Notes: generated by a model from the letters alone, not told the origin. DNA of 64,000 bases from Seiridium cupressi (GCA_036674765.1 JARVKI010000024.1:186001-250000), one strand, 5' to 3'. Counted from the first letter of the stretch, positions 12,716-25,162 are shown. A program made the numbers and translations.

Positions 12716-15627
12716 CCTCTCCCTATTTGACTTGGGCAGGTGTGTCTTCGTGTTTCAGCAGCGCTCTGGTAGGGTGAAAGGTGGTTGGGTCTATGGGATT
12801 ATCAAATTGTGTTCAGCGAGATGAGCGGCAAATATCGGTTGGTGTGCCGGCTCTCACGTTGGTGACATCGGAACTCTTTCATGTCTTTGTATAAACGGGA
12901 CGAAGAGCATAGCTCCACTACCGAACCGGACGTTTAGGAGGGCCCCAAGTTTTGGGGGCTAGCTCACATGGAGATAATCGAGCTTGGGTAGGTATGCACA
13001 GGGGGGCAAGGGGGGACCATGACAAACTAGGACAGCGGTCAACAGGTGTCTCACTATATCATACGCGGACGACTAACGCATGACACAGAGGCTATGAGCC
13101 GGCATCTCGAGGCTCAAAGGTTCTTTCGTCGAAGGGTGCATCTGGTGTCGCTCCTCAGAAGTTCAGCTTTGTCGCGCGGAAATATGCGGTGATGGCTGCC
13201 GGCAGGGGAACCACGCGGCCATGTCCGACCGTTGGAGTCACCCCAGCGCATTGAACTCCATCCCCTTGCATTGCAGGCGGGCTTTTGGTAAGCCACAGCA
13301 GCTCCACGACGCATGTCAACAATCTGGTACTCTCATGCATGGGCAGTCTGATCGGTGATGTTTGCTGTATTGCTACCTCTAGCTGACACAGGTCCACACG
13401 CAGGTATCAAATGTGTTTTCCAGGTACAAGGAGCCCATTCCCAGCGATGAATATCTTAGCAACTTCGGGGAGGAGCCGATGAACTAATCACGGCGAAGGT
13501 CAATTAAACTTCTCGTGCAGGATCAGTTATTTGGGTCCACGGATGTAACCATGGACGGTTCAGCTCATGCGCAGCATTCAAGCACGACCCCTTCCCATTT
13601 GGAAGAGAAAGCTGACACCCAAGTGCTAACTACATGCAGAGTCTGGCGGCTGGCGGCTGGCGGCTGGTAGAATGGAGTCACATAGATTGACTGCCCCAAA
13701 GGCATATGAACTCCAGGTCCCTGCATGCCACGTGAAGCATGGGAGTGCCAGAATAGCAGAGCACAGCAATCGGAAGCGTGGTGCATGGCCCGGTGGCCCT
13801 CTTTACTCGGGTTCGGCCGGCAGGCTGAGTTGCGCTTCTGCATGAGCTTATACCTTTGGTATTCGGGTGTCCCGTCAGTGTACCCGGCAACTTATACAAC
13901 CAATTTTCTCTATTGTGAGCATAAACACAAGAATAAGAACAGCAACAGCATGACCGCTCCAGGTCAACTATGTCACAGGCCAGGAACAAGGAGGCTTCGC
14001 AGCGCAAGAACACTCAGCCCTCCAGAGCTCCCTAGAGAAGGAAGACTTCATCGCCTGGCTGTCGGAGTTAACGACTAACACTACAATGTAGCTCCACGGA
14101 TATTAGCGTGTCTGCTATAATCTGAGAATCCTTCTGAGCGGGCGCTAGCCCAAACTAGCCTGTTGATCATGCACAGTACTTGTAAAAATTCGAGGACGCG
14201 TCCTCCCCAGGAATCACCACCTGAGAGCATTGTCCTATTTGGTCCATAGTGCCGACAAGAAGGAAGGCTGCTTGCAAGAGGCTGCGTTGGCGATTACCCT
14301 ACTATTTTTGCAATTTTTGCCCGTTTGAGACATTATCCACCAGATCAAACCCATCGACAGCCGCGCTCAGGATCACTGGGAACCGACGGGGCCTTTCGCG
14401 ATCAGTGACTCGGGGGGATTCTCTTGGCGTATCAAACCCCCCCCCCCCCCACAGAACGGAAGATGAAAAACCGGATAAGGGATTTGTCAGCGAGTACTAT
14501 GTTTCAGCGTGCGCTGGAGCCGACTGTGTATGTATGCATTTTAGAGGTGATGGTATTTGACGCCGCATTTTGTCAGGCAGTTCAAGCCACAAAGTAGCCA
14601 AGAGATCGCATTTCATACTATCTCTCCAACGCTTTTCTGCTTGGCAAGACAACCACTTCTTGAAGATGGTGGGTCTTGCTGACCCCTGCTGCTTAAGGTC
14701 AGCCCAACTCAGCCTTACGGAGTGGTCGAAGCGAGGCCTTTCGCGAGAGCCGAGTAAGGATCGGGGGTTCCCTCATATCCAAGCCTTTTGTAATCACTTG
14801 CACAGTATACCAACTACATGTAGTTAACTTACCCCAGGTCTATTTTCTGCTCTCCAGGTAAGCAGTGGCAGTGCTTACATAGTTAGCGGGGTCGGTTACG
14901 CAATTCTATAGTATTGAGGTCTCTTGTTCTAAAAGCATCACCGCGTCCCCTGTTTCTCTCAACAACGGCGCTGGCTCCTTCGGAGTGGGTGGTTACCTCC
15001 AAAAAGAGTATCCACAAGCGACACTCCATCGACACTCCATCGACCCCCATACATGCAATTTCTCTCGGTGTAGGCCTGAGAATGCTGTCAGCTCCAACCA
15101 TGAACATGAAAGTCGACAAGGCTATTTTCCCCCTTGTGTTTTCTGCTTGCATCAGCCTCGGCAATAGAGTGCTTGAGAACCTCATTGATCCATCGGCGGC
15201 ACGGAAAAACAGCCACTTATCACACAAGTAAAAACCGCTGTCTCCATCACCATCTTTAGCTGCGCATGCTCCGCATCCAGTAAATGCATGTCGCAAGCAA
15301 TCTTGAGAACAAATGGGATCGTCTGTCGGTGGTCATTTTTTAGACTTGCCCATATCTCTAGCTGTGCAATGCATAAGTCGTCTAAATGGGCATTTCGCAA
15401 TATTGCAATTGGGATTGCCCAGCTATGGCCAGCGCTAGCCAATAAAACACAACATGAGAGTATAAAGAAATGGAGGAAGTAATCCAGTTCTGATGTGCAA
15501 CAATACAACCATTAATCATACACCCTGAAGCTTATAAGAAAGAATTCCCATGCTGATGTCAAGTACACGTTATTTACTCAATATTAATAAAAGATCTCTA
15601 TAGCTTGGAGTCGTAAAGTGTCTTTTG
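12716..15627. other. Gene-poor stretch with a C14 run and possible gene remnant
   Basis: No convincing gene. A 14-base C run lies at 14437-14450 and a short (CTGGCGG)3 tandem near 13643-13665. On the minus strand, two overlapping frames at 14883-15296 and 15182-15508 look protein-like. They lack ATG starts and disagree in frame, which fits either an unrecognised intron-containing gene or a remnant. Confidence 0.4.
14437..14450 (+). repeat. Homopolymer C14
   Basis: Fourteen consecutive C residues are read directly in the sequence. Another run of exactly the same length occurs at 57118-57131. Confidence 0.9.
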
Positions 15628-17715
15628 CTAAGCGTGTCTGAGCCTCTTTGGGGAAGGTTCTTCTGGCGCAGTAGTAGCAAGGAGTTCTCTCTTCCCTAGG
15701 ATGCCGGGCGCAGTCTGTTGGCTAGCTAACCTTTCTTCCTGGGACATATATACGCCATCTTCCAGTCCATTGCTTCCTTCCTCGAAGTGCAAGATAATAT
15801 CCGATAGATTGGGCGAGAAACCATCCCATTCCTCATATCCATGCTCGGCATCTTCATCTGCTACGCCGTCGTCCTCGCTTAGCCAGTATTGTTCCCAGTT
15901 ATTGATAGACCGATGCGGGATGGCAAGAGCTTTCATGGTGGGCACCAGGCCACCTCTTCCTCCTCTACCGACTCCAGCATTTCTTCTCCCTCTGCCTCCG
16001 CCTCCTCCCCCACCTCTAGTTCCAGCATTTCCTCTTCCTCGGCCCCCTCCGCCTCTTCCACCTCTCACAACGCCTCCACCAGCTCGTCCAAACATCCCCG
16101 CCGTAGGCGCCGTCGTAGCCGGTTCGCGTGCTGACACTCCCCCATATGTCCGCTCAAAAGGTCCAGGTGGTGCCGTACGCCATCTTTCATACCCTCTGAG
16201 GTGGCAACCTATCTGTTGATTTCGCTCCGAAATATAGTCCTGAGGCCGTTTACGTATCGTTGGCAGTGGATCCGGGACCGACAGGAAGCCACGAGTGATT
16301 AGATCGGGGGGTCTCGCATCATCAGGAAACCTTCCAGAGTGAGGCAACCTGACTACCCATCCTTTCTTGAACCTGGCTGGATCATGCCTCGCGACCCAGC
16401 CCGTCCAAGGATGACTCTGTATACATGATTCCAATAACCCGCGTCGGGTATCGAGCTCATTGATAGCGGTCACGTTTAGTGCGCCCTGTTGTTTAGCCCG
16501 GACGAGACCCATCACAGCATTCAGATATAAATCCCAACAGGTCTCAAGGTCCACATCCGTGCCAGGAGATACGAGAGCTTGGATCCATAAATTTCTGATC
16601 GCTCTGTTTCTATCCGCTCCACCGCCGAGATTCCCGTTACGAGTAGAACCCTGGTTCTTGGCGAAGGCCTTCCAGGATATAAACCCATTGATGTATTGGA
16701 CCTCCCAAGAAAACCTCAGGGCGTCACTAGTCGGTGCGTTGTATTCATCTTTCTCGAGAGCGTACCATACTTGAATTGTTGTTAACGAGACATTCTCATG
16801 GTGGAAGCTTGGTTACCTACTCAGGGCCTCTGCCTCCACGGCGCTCATGCGATAGGTTACCCCAAACATTTCTCCTGAAATCCTTAATTGAGCCCGAGCG
16901 TCAATCGATTCCAGAGTCTCTGCCAGTGCTTCACAACGTTGCACAATGAGATCGTCGACGAGATCTGCCCCATGCACCATGTGATTGGCGGTGTCCCCTG
17001 TATTCTGGTGTGCAGGCGGTATTGTACGGGACCAGTAGGGATCATCTCTCCACAAAGCCCACCAGAAGCGAAACCGAAGCTGCGCCCACCGTTGATATGA
17101 CCGAATAAACAGTTTGGACATATCTGTCTCGGTTGCTGACTGCACGAGGCCATCCCCCAAAGCTGCCTTGAGGAGTGGGAGCTGATCCTCAGATGGGTCG
17201 ACCATGGGTTCATCGTGCCCATGCCTGCAGTCTCTGAGAGCTTGGGTGAGCCTCTCGTTTTCAGCAATCAGGTCCGTGATCCTCTGGCCCTGACCCACTA
17301 ACTTCGCTTCTGCGTCTAAGCGTAGTTTCTTCAAAAGATGGGCTAAGCGGATGGTGTCATCAAATTCAGTCAGCAGTTGGTTGCCGCCGCTATTGGTAAA
17401 GACCATACGACCGCGTTTCGTCGGCTGGCGAATTTCATAGTCGGCCCTGGCTTGGTTTGTAGCCCAGTTCAAGATATTACGCTCTGCGTACATGTGATTT
17501 ACAATGCCCTGGACAATACCTTGTGTCGGCTGGAGCCCTCGTTGGACAGTTTCCCGGTCAACTTTATCCCGACATACACCCGAGACATAAAGTAAGGCAT
17601 TGAAATAGTCCTCCGTAGGGCTTCCTCCGTCGGTGTCAAGACTGTGGAGTGTGTTGAAGCGACTAGTTGGAGTTTTCCAACAATCGAAATCTTCAGGCTT
17701 GGGATCGGCAGCCAT
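15628..17715 (-). CDS. Uncharacterised 678-aa protein with coiled coil and Gly/Arg (RGG) tract
   Basis: Two long minus-strand frames join through a 51-nt intron (16770-16820; donor GTAGGT, acceptor TCAAG). Exons 17715-16821 and 16769-15628 total 2037 nt, or 678 residues. The start is ATG GCT GCC. Seen in order: an N-terminal region with LPxT-free globular composition, a charged helical/coiled-coil segment around residues 115-170 (LTEFDDTIRLAHLLKKLR), Trp- and Arg-rich globular stretches up to about residue 510, a Gly/Arg tract at about 515-575 with repeated GGRG/RGG units, and an acidic linker (SEDDGVADEDAE). It ends with a possible nuclear-localisation-like KRLRH. RGG tracts commonly bind RNA or drive condensation; that is family-level knowledge, not proof here. 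I recognise no named domain. Its ORF size and intron support a real gene. Confidence 0.78.
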
Positions 17716-18603
17716 CGTGGCAGAAGTTGGCTATGACGGGCAAGGACTTGTCAATTGATGAGTTCGTATAGCCCCATACGACTCTTCCTCGAACGGGAGG
17801 GATCACGCCGGAAAACGATACAAAATGAGTGACGAGTCCTTGAGATGATGCTAATCATCAATAGCCAGAACTCCGTTGGCCAATCATCCTTTGTTATACA
17901 CATGACACAACTAACCAACCCTTAATTGCTGCGATCTTTGTCACTCCGGTTCCGGCGATTATCAAATACTGTCCAACTGGAGTGGCTGGTTATTTTGTTA
18001 TTAATAAGTACTAGATTGCCATTGTGCTTCACGACGCCATAATGCTAGAATATAAGTATAAATATATTGTTATCTAAAGCTGAGAGAAACATGGTTATGG
18101 TTATCAACAATTTAAATCCGATTACAATTCAACGCTGACCAATGTAGATGTCTTTGCCATGGTGATACACCGTGCGCCGAGGGCGATTCGTAGTCTTGTT
18201 CGACAAAAGTTCTAAAGGAACCTACAACAGATTCGAGATACATGTTCTAGAGTGCAACACAATGAATTGAAACCTCAGATCATCAAGTTAAAACAATGAA
18301 ATAAATTTCTCCACTTCTGGAGGCATTGGCTAATTCCGTAAAATAGCTTAACAAAGGCTTACTCAAACCAGTCTCACAAACACGACACATTGAACATTGG
18401 GCATTGATCACCGTTGGCAACGCTTTTTAAGCTTTTATAAAATTCTCATAGCTGTTACAATTCGCTGCGGAATTTGACTCAATGGCTGGAGTCTCTTTTT
18501 TGTTGACCTCATCCGCCCTAGTGAAAATGCTGCAGACAAGGAAGACTGTAAAGTAGGGAGAATCTAGAGGTAGGCAAGATCATCAAGTAGCAGACGGATC
18601 TCT
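17716..18603. other. Intergenic
   Basis: AT-rich spacer between two minus-strand genes. It holds the promoter side of the 678-residue protein gene and the 3' side of the AA7 oxidase gene. No gene or RNA is recognised. Confidence 0.5.
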
Positions 18604-20231
18604 TCAAGGATCAATGGATTGAGGATTAGCAAAGACATTCTTCGGATCGACTGCACGCTTGATCGTCCTGAGCCGTGCATGTACCTCTTCGCCGTAATAC
18701 ATGCATCGTGCCATATCCTTGTCGTACTCGGAATCAACGTAGGGTAGGTAAGCACCAAAGCTGTCCATTCGATGGGTAAGAGCTTTGTTCAGGTCATTCA
18801 GAAATGTGACTCTGTGATGCTCACAATTAGCCATTATCAATTTTAAAGAGAAAACTTTAGTAGGATTGGATATGCAGATCACTTACCCTTCCTTGGGAAA
18901 TGTCGCATCATTGCTCACATATGCCTGATGCTGCGCAACCCACATAGAACTGCGGTCGCGATATGCAGCGAAGTCTATATCCTTTGTGTTGATTTGACTT
19001 CCCGAGCCGCCATACAGATCGAGTATGGCATACCATCCGAAATCCTGCTTCTGTCCTGCGGCTGCGATGAAGTTCATATAGCTCCGAACCGACTCGCGCG
19101 ATGCGCCGGGTTGGGGAACTATGACGCTTTTGGCGTAGAAGTTGCTTGGCTCGGTATAGGGATCAGCGACAGTAAGGTCGTCACCGCCAAGGTGCTTCAG
19201 CGTTTCGATCCAATTAAGCTCTCTGATCTTGATTTCCTCTGTGCCAGGGATGCGATGAAGAAGCTCGGGGGCGATAACATCGTTGAAGTGGTCAAGGGAG
19301 CCAAGGTAGATTCCGCCAACATTGAACCACTGTCCAGGACCAAGGACAATGCCAAATGAGATATTCTTATTCACAACATCTGGGTTTTGCGCCACAGCTT
19401 GCAGGTGGAGAAAGATGTCGGTCGCGGTTTCGATGTTGTTGATGGGTGCAGATGTTGAAAGGTCGAGGTCCCACTTGATGACTTTCTCTGGAGCTCGACG
19501 AGTCTGGAGATAGAAATTGACCGCGATGCCGATCATGTCGGCTGCTCCTCTCATAGCCTAGGATAGAATCAGTGGTTAGAACACAATATGGCATGTCAGC
19601 ATGAAAGACTTACGTAAAATACATCGGCATGTTGGTGCCCATTAGCATGGACGAGACTACCGTCGGCAAGCACGACATCAAGGGCAACAATTTGATCCAT
19701 AGCAAGCCCCCAAGCACGAGAGAAATGACCATATCCTCCATGCGTATAATGACCGCCGATACCGACAGCCGAACATGTGCCGTGCGCAAGTGCGCGTTTG
19801 CCTTGGTTCCAGATTGCAAGACCCAAAGGTCCCAGGCGCTTTCCGCCGCCGACCTTGGCGACACCGGTCTCCTGGTCCACGACGACATCTCGAAAATTGC
19901 GCATATTGATGATCATAGCTCCGTCGGTGCCTCCGTTGCTGAAGTTGGCGTAGCTATGCCCGCCGCACTTGGCTTGCACGTGTATGCCATGCTTTGAAGC
20001 ACAGATGATGGCGTCTGATACGTGCTGGGTGTTCTTCGGGATGATGACGACACAAGGTCGGTAGGAAAGGCGCACATTGAAGGAGCGCGTATGGGTATCC
20101 CATGTTGGATCATTTTCCTGGACGAAAGGGACTTTTTTGTTTGCGAGGCAGTCGAAAAGCTGTCGAGAGCACAATGAATTGGCAGACGTTTGAGTCGTCG
20201 ATTCCACAGGCGAGACGGAAATGGTGGCCAT
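18604..20231 (-). CDS. AA7-type FAD-linked oxidase (BBE/glucooligosaccharide-oxidase-like)
   Basis: Flavoprotein of the berberine-bridge/glucooligosaccharide oxidase family, oxidising a sugar or another alcohol with O2. Exons are 20231-19614, 19557-18887 and 18811-18604; introns of 56 and 75 nt (GTAAGT donors) give 498 residues. The FAD_binding_4 PP-loop region carries KCGGHSY with H92, and C153 in GTCSAVGIGGH. These two residues are the bicovalent FAD attachment sites of this family. The C-terminus has the BBE-domain DPKNVFANPQSI. The first exon (MATISVSPV) shows no signal peptide, unusual for a secreted AA7; an upstream exon or cytosolic location are the alternatives. The 5' leader carries a degenerate direct repeat. 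Substrate is unknown; a secondary-metabolite oxidase role is also possible for this fold. Confidence 0.92.
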
Positions 20232-20281
20232 GAGACCTGAGTGAGAGATCAAAGGAGAGTATTTAGCGAAGTACAAAAAAT

Positions 20282-20444
20282 AGCTGCGGGTGATCTTGGT
20301 CAGTGTACGACGACAAAAGTAGTCAAAGCGGCTTTACAATAGCTGTGGATGGTCTTGGGTCAGTGGAATCGACGACAGATTTTGGTGAGAAAAGAAAAAT
20401 TGAAATGATTGTGGGTGGTGAATGAATGTGATCGGCGACAAACT
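20282..20444 (+). repeat. Degenerate direct repeats in the 5' leader of the AA7 oxidase gene
   Basis: Three related segments start near 20282, 20341 and 20407, spaced about 59-66 bp. They share an AGCTGYGG...TGGTC...GTCAGTG...CGACGACA-type core; the third is clearly degraded. They lie 50-210 bp upstream of the ATG, where promoter or 5' UTR is expected. They may be duplicated cis-elements or a simple tandem duplication. Confidence 0.5.
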
Positions 20445-20794
20445 TCGGTTCAAGAGGTTTGTGAATATTTTCCAAGCGCCTCCCAAGTGTTCTGATGCCC
20501 AGTATGTGAGTTTGTGGTCAAGAGCACACAAGTGGTGAACCTATGACTGGGGCAAGCCTTGATGTTTCCTAGACTAGTCGTGAAGTAGAAACCAAGCTAT
20601 TAGCGTCATTGCCTATATATGTACAATGTATTTCAATGATTCAATATGGTCACGCGGGAAAGATGGAAAAACAAAACCAGCCATTTGCTACTACCAGTCA
20701 CCATTTTTGTTGTTTTGATATATACCCCACAAAGACCTTTGGCTCTCCAAAAATGAGATCATGAGTGCATACATGTAATCTCTCTTTCTTTAGA

Positions 20795-21597
20795 TTACTT
20801 GCTTTCTTCATAAGGTGCCATCAATTCATTCCCCTCCACGCCTCTCGGGAACTCCTCGTCACCCAGATGTGTCGTATGCGCCCAAGGCTTCAGGCTGTTC
20901 TCCTCTCTGATCGTCTTTGCGAAACAGCTGCTCCACTGCAGCCTCGGGAACTTCGCAACAATATCATCTCTGGTCTTCTGATCCACCAACTCCGGACGTC
21001 CACCCATGTTGTCATAGATGGTGGCAAGCTGGATGAGTTGCCCAAGGAGAGTGATCTTGCCCACCGTGCCGATGTCTTGGTGCCTGATGATGGCCTCAGC
21101 AACGGCTTCGCGCTGGGCTTGCTCAGAGCCATGTGACTTGAGTAGATCCAGTGCTAATATGCCGCCGTACCATTCGAAAGAGAGTAGCGTGGATCGCAGA
21201 TTCTCTGGCGTGGTACCAATGTCGTGAAGCAGACAAGTCAGCGCCCATGTCGACGGTGAGACCACTTTTGCCTGGTCTGGGAATTGATGCTTAAGGATGC
21301 AATAACCTAAGTATGTAAGTCTATTTACTAAATTGTCGCAAGTAAGAGGTAGTTACCGAAATGGTATACGCGCATAGAGTGGTTGTATGTAGGCTTGGGA
21401 AGGTGCTGTTCAGCATATGCTTGCACTTTGGCGGCGATTGGATCATCCGATGGGAAGGGAATTTCCCCAATAGTCGTTGGCGGTGGCTTGTGTTGGTATG
21501 GTCTATCGCCAAATATCTCATTAGCATCGACAGGTACGGCACTCCACCCATGCTTGGCGACCTCTTCAGCGGATGCAGCAGGCGTAGTGGAAGACAT
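20795..21597 (-). CDS. cah: Cyanamide hydratase-like HD-domain protein
   Basis: Predicted cytosolic metal-dependent hydro-lyase converting cyanamide to urea. Exon 1 is 21597-21357 and exon 2 is 21306-20795, with a 50-nt intron (GTAACT...TTAG); the product is 250 residues, close to the roughly 244 of characterised fungal and yeast Ddi2/3 enzymes. The HD-superfamily metal ligands are visible: H73 in NHSMRVYHFG, the H108-D109 pair in CLLHDIG, and a later His in IRHQDIG. The conserved GATIYDNMGGRP-like segment appears as LATIYDNMGGRPELVD. The start is ATG at 21597; an upstream GTG in the same frame is not used. The gene lies head-to-tail with the AA7 oxidase gene, about 560 bp apart on the same strand, with separate promoters likely. 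Some family members act on other small nitriles or isonitriles. Confidence 0.93.
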
Positions 21598-22169
21598 GAT
21601 TTGAGATGTAGGCAAATGTGTATCGTCATGCACATTTGAGTGTGAGAATTGAAGTTGGGTATCTGTATTTGATCTTTACATATTTCATCAGTCGGCATTT
21701 GTTTGTCGATGAATGATGCCAATTGTTCGTCAGAGCCACTAGGCCTGTCCACCCGCATTAGGTAACCCAGACAACTCCAGCTCCTGTATCAATTCCTACG
21801 ATGCACGCTGTGAAATCCGACAGTCTCAATACCATTGAAATCTTACAGTAAGCGACGGGTTAGTGCTAGCTGCGACATGCGCATTTCCGGCAAAATTATA
21901 TATGGCCGCGGGATTTGGGACGCGGGCGGCTGACAAATATACAACAGCTCTTTGAAACCAGATGCCAGATGCCGAAACTATTCCGGCAGGGCGTAAGCCA
22001 TCGGATTGAGTCAATATACTCGTACAAATCCTGCTGATATGCGAGGCTCGTCTTGCAAGATGTGCTTATCACTCGCTTCGACTTAAGCAGACTAGATTGC
22101 AAGGTTATGTGCAATGTTTGGAATGGCAATGTCGTAATGATGAAGAGCTCGCCATAATCGAAAGTAAAC
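21598..22169. other. Intergenic
   Basis: Spacer between the cyanamide hydratase promoter and the 3' end of the AP-2 mu gene. No feature is recognised. Confidence 0.5.
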
Positions 22170-23534
22170 TCAAAATCTAGCAAGATCATCAGTAACTGTG
22201 CTAAAGGAGTGCGCGCGAGGTACTCACCGAATCTCGTAGGAGCCTGCCCTGGTCATGTAGCGTACCCATTTGACGCTGGAATAGTTGCTCTTTTCAAAGA
22301 CCTTGAGATATCTGACAAGAAGACCCGAACTCGTGAACATTAGGAGACTGAAGTTCATACTGAGCGGAGGACGCGACCAAGCCTTTTGGTTCGTCATACT
22401 CGTGAGCTCAGCCTCGGCACTTAGTACAAATTCGCTCTGTCCGCTAAACCGACCGATCTTCCAAATGATGTTGTTCTCGCTGGGCTCGTACTTGGCTTTT
22501 CCCTGTGTGCATCTCTCGGTAATTCGTGCTGTGTTGAGTGGTGTCGGTATTTTGACAACCACGTTCGTTGCAAACAGCTTGCTCCCGAAGTTGGCCTTGA
22601 CGCCAATGCTGTATTCCACCTTGGTCTTGCCAACTTCATTAACGATGGCATGTACCTTGAAAGGAAGGTTGACGTTTTCGGTCGCTCGGTAGCGCATCAA
22701 TTCGAACTCGCCGTCGGGAGGAATGAAGGAGATGATACGATCCGAGTCGAACTTGCCCAGTTTCACACATTGGTGGAATTGGCAGTCCTCCAATGTGACA
22801 CTCCCGGCAGCTGCTTTGGTTGCCTTGCTCCCTAACCTATTGCCGCTCGGCAAGGACTGCAGGCCGTCATGATCGAGTAGAAGTCTATCGTTCAGTCCGA
22901 ATTTACACTCTGGGGTGCCGGAAAGGTAGGCGCGCATGATGATCTGGCCAGTGACATCAGCGCGGAGCACGGTGCCAGTCGCCGACATGAGTAGGTTGAC
23001 GTCCTCGATGACGTCGACAAAGGCTTCGTTCTTTCTGTATTTGACGTCGGCCTTGCGCCAAGATAATGCGCCAGTGGCCTGCATTGTGATCTTGGCCGAG
23101 TCCTCTGCCGCCCGCTCAGACTTGACTCCCTCGGTCGTGATGTACATCTTCAACGTGTCCGTCTCGGTATTTTGAGGATATCCGAAGTCGATGATCTCGT
23201 CCAGAAGCTCGTAAACGAGCACGAAGTTGTTCTTCACAGCCTCCTCGTCGAACTTCCCAAAGTAGCCCCTGCCCAGCTGTATGAGCCGATACAGGAACTC
23301 AAAGACAAGCGCGGCATTAGCATTGCTCTTAGTAATAGCAACCAAGTAGATATTCTCGTGCTTGACATGGCTGAAGGTGGTGCTTCCGAGCGTCAGGATT
23401 GGCGACCGCACTTGAGGGTTCGAGATGACTTGAATGCGGAAGACGTCGGCGAGGCGTGGTCGGCAGTCATTCCGGAAAGCGCGGAAGATGAGGTTCTCAC
23501 CCTTCTGATTGAATATCAGAATACCGGAGAGCAT
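22170..23534 (-). CDS. APM4: AP-2 adaptor complex subunit mu
   Basis: Medium chain of the clathrin adaptor AP-2, which recognises tyrosine-based cargo signals at the plasma membrane during endocytosis. The 437-residue protein starts MLSGILIFNQKGE (longin-type N-domain, residues 1-140) and continues into the mu-homology domain (about 170-437). Conserved landmarks are FEFLYRLIQLG, VYELLDEIIDFGYPQ, and the C-terminal VKWVRYMTRAGSYEIR. The long exon is 23534-22228. The frame then hits an in-frame TGA that is really part of a donor (GTGAGT); a 51-nt intron leads to a 7-nt last exon at 22176-22170 coding the end of Arg, Phe and the stop. This restores the usual ...YEIRF ending. ATG 23534 matches the family start; the open frame extends further upstream but that part is leader. 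Confidence 0.97.
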
Positions 23535-25162
23535 CTTGCCGGCCGACGGACGCTGTCCTGTCGTCGAAGTATCGGGGTTGATCGGTAGGTAGTCTTTGCG
23601 ACGGTTGATGATGTTCGTGATTGGGGTCAGTTCAGCACGCAAGCCGCTGCGGACCTCAGGGGTTATCCGTCCCCTGTCCCGGTGTTCAATTGATACCGGA
23701 GTTAATTTTTGGCGGCTCCGCACCTCTCTGTGGGGGTACCCCGCTGCCCGTTCACTGCTGAAACGACATCTGGGCCTTTGACAGATCAGTGGCCATGAGG
23801 TTTTTGGCACCTTATTATTTGAGCCTTTAGCCAGCACACACACAGTCAGTCGGTTCCGTCAATTTACCGATTTTGATTTTAGACATGAATATCCTATCAA
23901 CATGGAACAAGTTTAAAAATTGCAAAGACTGCCCGAGTGCTTTGCCGATATTACATTTGTTGATGGCTGGACAAGCAGTACTGTCGTACCTCATCGCAAC
24001 TCAGTGCTTCATGTAATCCAGGGCTGGACCGCTTAGAGGAAGCTTGACAATATGACATACCGCATATTGTCGTCAAGTTGAATCCCAGCAGCAATTAACT
24101 GTATCGCGTCCCACGAGCAGTGTGCAACAATCTTAATGGAGCAAAGATCATCACAACCCGCATCTTTGAGCCTTGGCATCTCGCGTAGCACAGTTAAGCT
24201 TCTGTTTATGCTTTGTCAGACAATTCATTTATCGTCCTTGGCAGTAGCCGCATCATCTATTGTGTTCCGGGAACCGAAACCGAGCGCCTGGGTCGTTTTC
24301 ACTACATGCCCACCACGCCTTTCGTGATAACTGCCAACTGCAAGAAAATGAATAAGATGATCGCATATACAAAGCCTTGCTAATTCCATGAGACAAATCC
24401 TCAGTATCTCACCGCACTTGCGCCCTACAGGCAGACTAATTATCACTTGAAGTGCTATAAGTAAGTCGATCTCGCCATCTAACTGCGGAAGACTACATTG
24501 TATATGCTCGTTCACCCCTGGAACAGAACCAGGCCTGGCCACTTAGAGAGCTACAGCTAAATGCCTCGTTGAGCTACGGATCCAACCTGTTCCTCGACTT
24601 TGGTCAAGTCCTCGACAAAGGGATCCTTCTCCGCTGGCGTTCCGCCGGGTCTTGGCTAATTAGTCGGGAGCTTAAAGAATTGTTCCGCTGTATCTTGTCC
24701 AAAACGCCCAGCTCCAATTTCCCCACCCGGCGCCATCACCCATTCTGTGTTTCATGGAGGGTGGCCTCCGAGATTGCAAGCGCCAAACCAGGAATACCTT
24801 CGTCCAAGCTAGCCCTGGTTCGATTCTAGAGCCGCAAAGGCCTCGATTTGCTTGGCGGACTGACTCCCTGCACAACCTAGGAGGTCGCACTGGACCATCC
24901 CAGAGTTGCTTCTACGAAAGGATCATGTCACATGGCTTGTTACATGCCCTGGAGTCACGATGACTGAGGCAAATGATCGGACCGCATTCCGGCGTGAAGC
25001 TTTCTCGCTTCGAAAGATCGCAGATTGACCCCATCGAAGCCATGCTTTCTAACCATATCGCTCGTCCGCTATGTGGGATGCGGGTTCTTCTTCGGATGTA
25101 GCATGAGCAGGAAACTCCCGTCTTTCCGGAATCGATGGCCAAGTCTCGTGGTCTTCAAGAAC
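23535..25162. other. Intergenic between divergent genes
   Basis: The AP-2 mu gene (leftward) and the GH6 gene (rightward) diverge across this 1.6-kb region. Short unrelated frames only. A GGCTAA hexamer near 24654, about 610 bp upstream of the GH6 start, matches the core recognised by XYR1/XlnR-type cellulase activators, but a hexamer of this kind occurs often by chance. Confidence 0.4.

Noticed and set aside
13643..13665. (CTGGCGG)3 tandem
   Set aside because: Too short to be more than chance slippage.
15701..16219. 172-codon proline/serine-rich plus-strand frame
   Set aside because: It is the complement of the Gly/Arg tract in the 678-residue protein gene.
15628..17715. Endogenous viral capsid or nucleoprotein
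   Set aside because: Size and RGG content made me consider it, but there is no polymerase remnant nearby and no motif I can tie to a viral family; kept as unknown.
24810..24840. tRNA-like B-box (GGTTCGATTCT)
   Set aside because: T-arm and acceptor stem do not pair and no A-box lies at the right distance.
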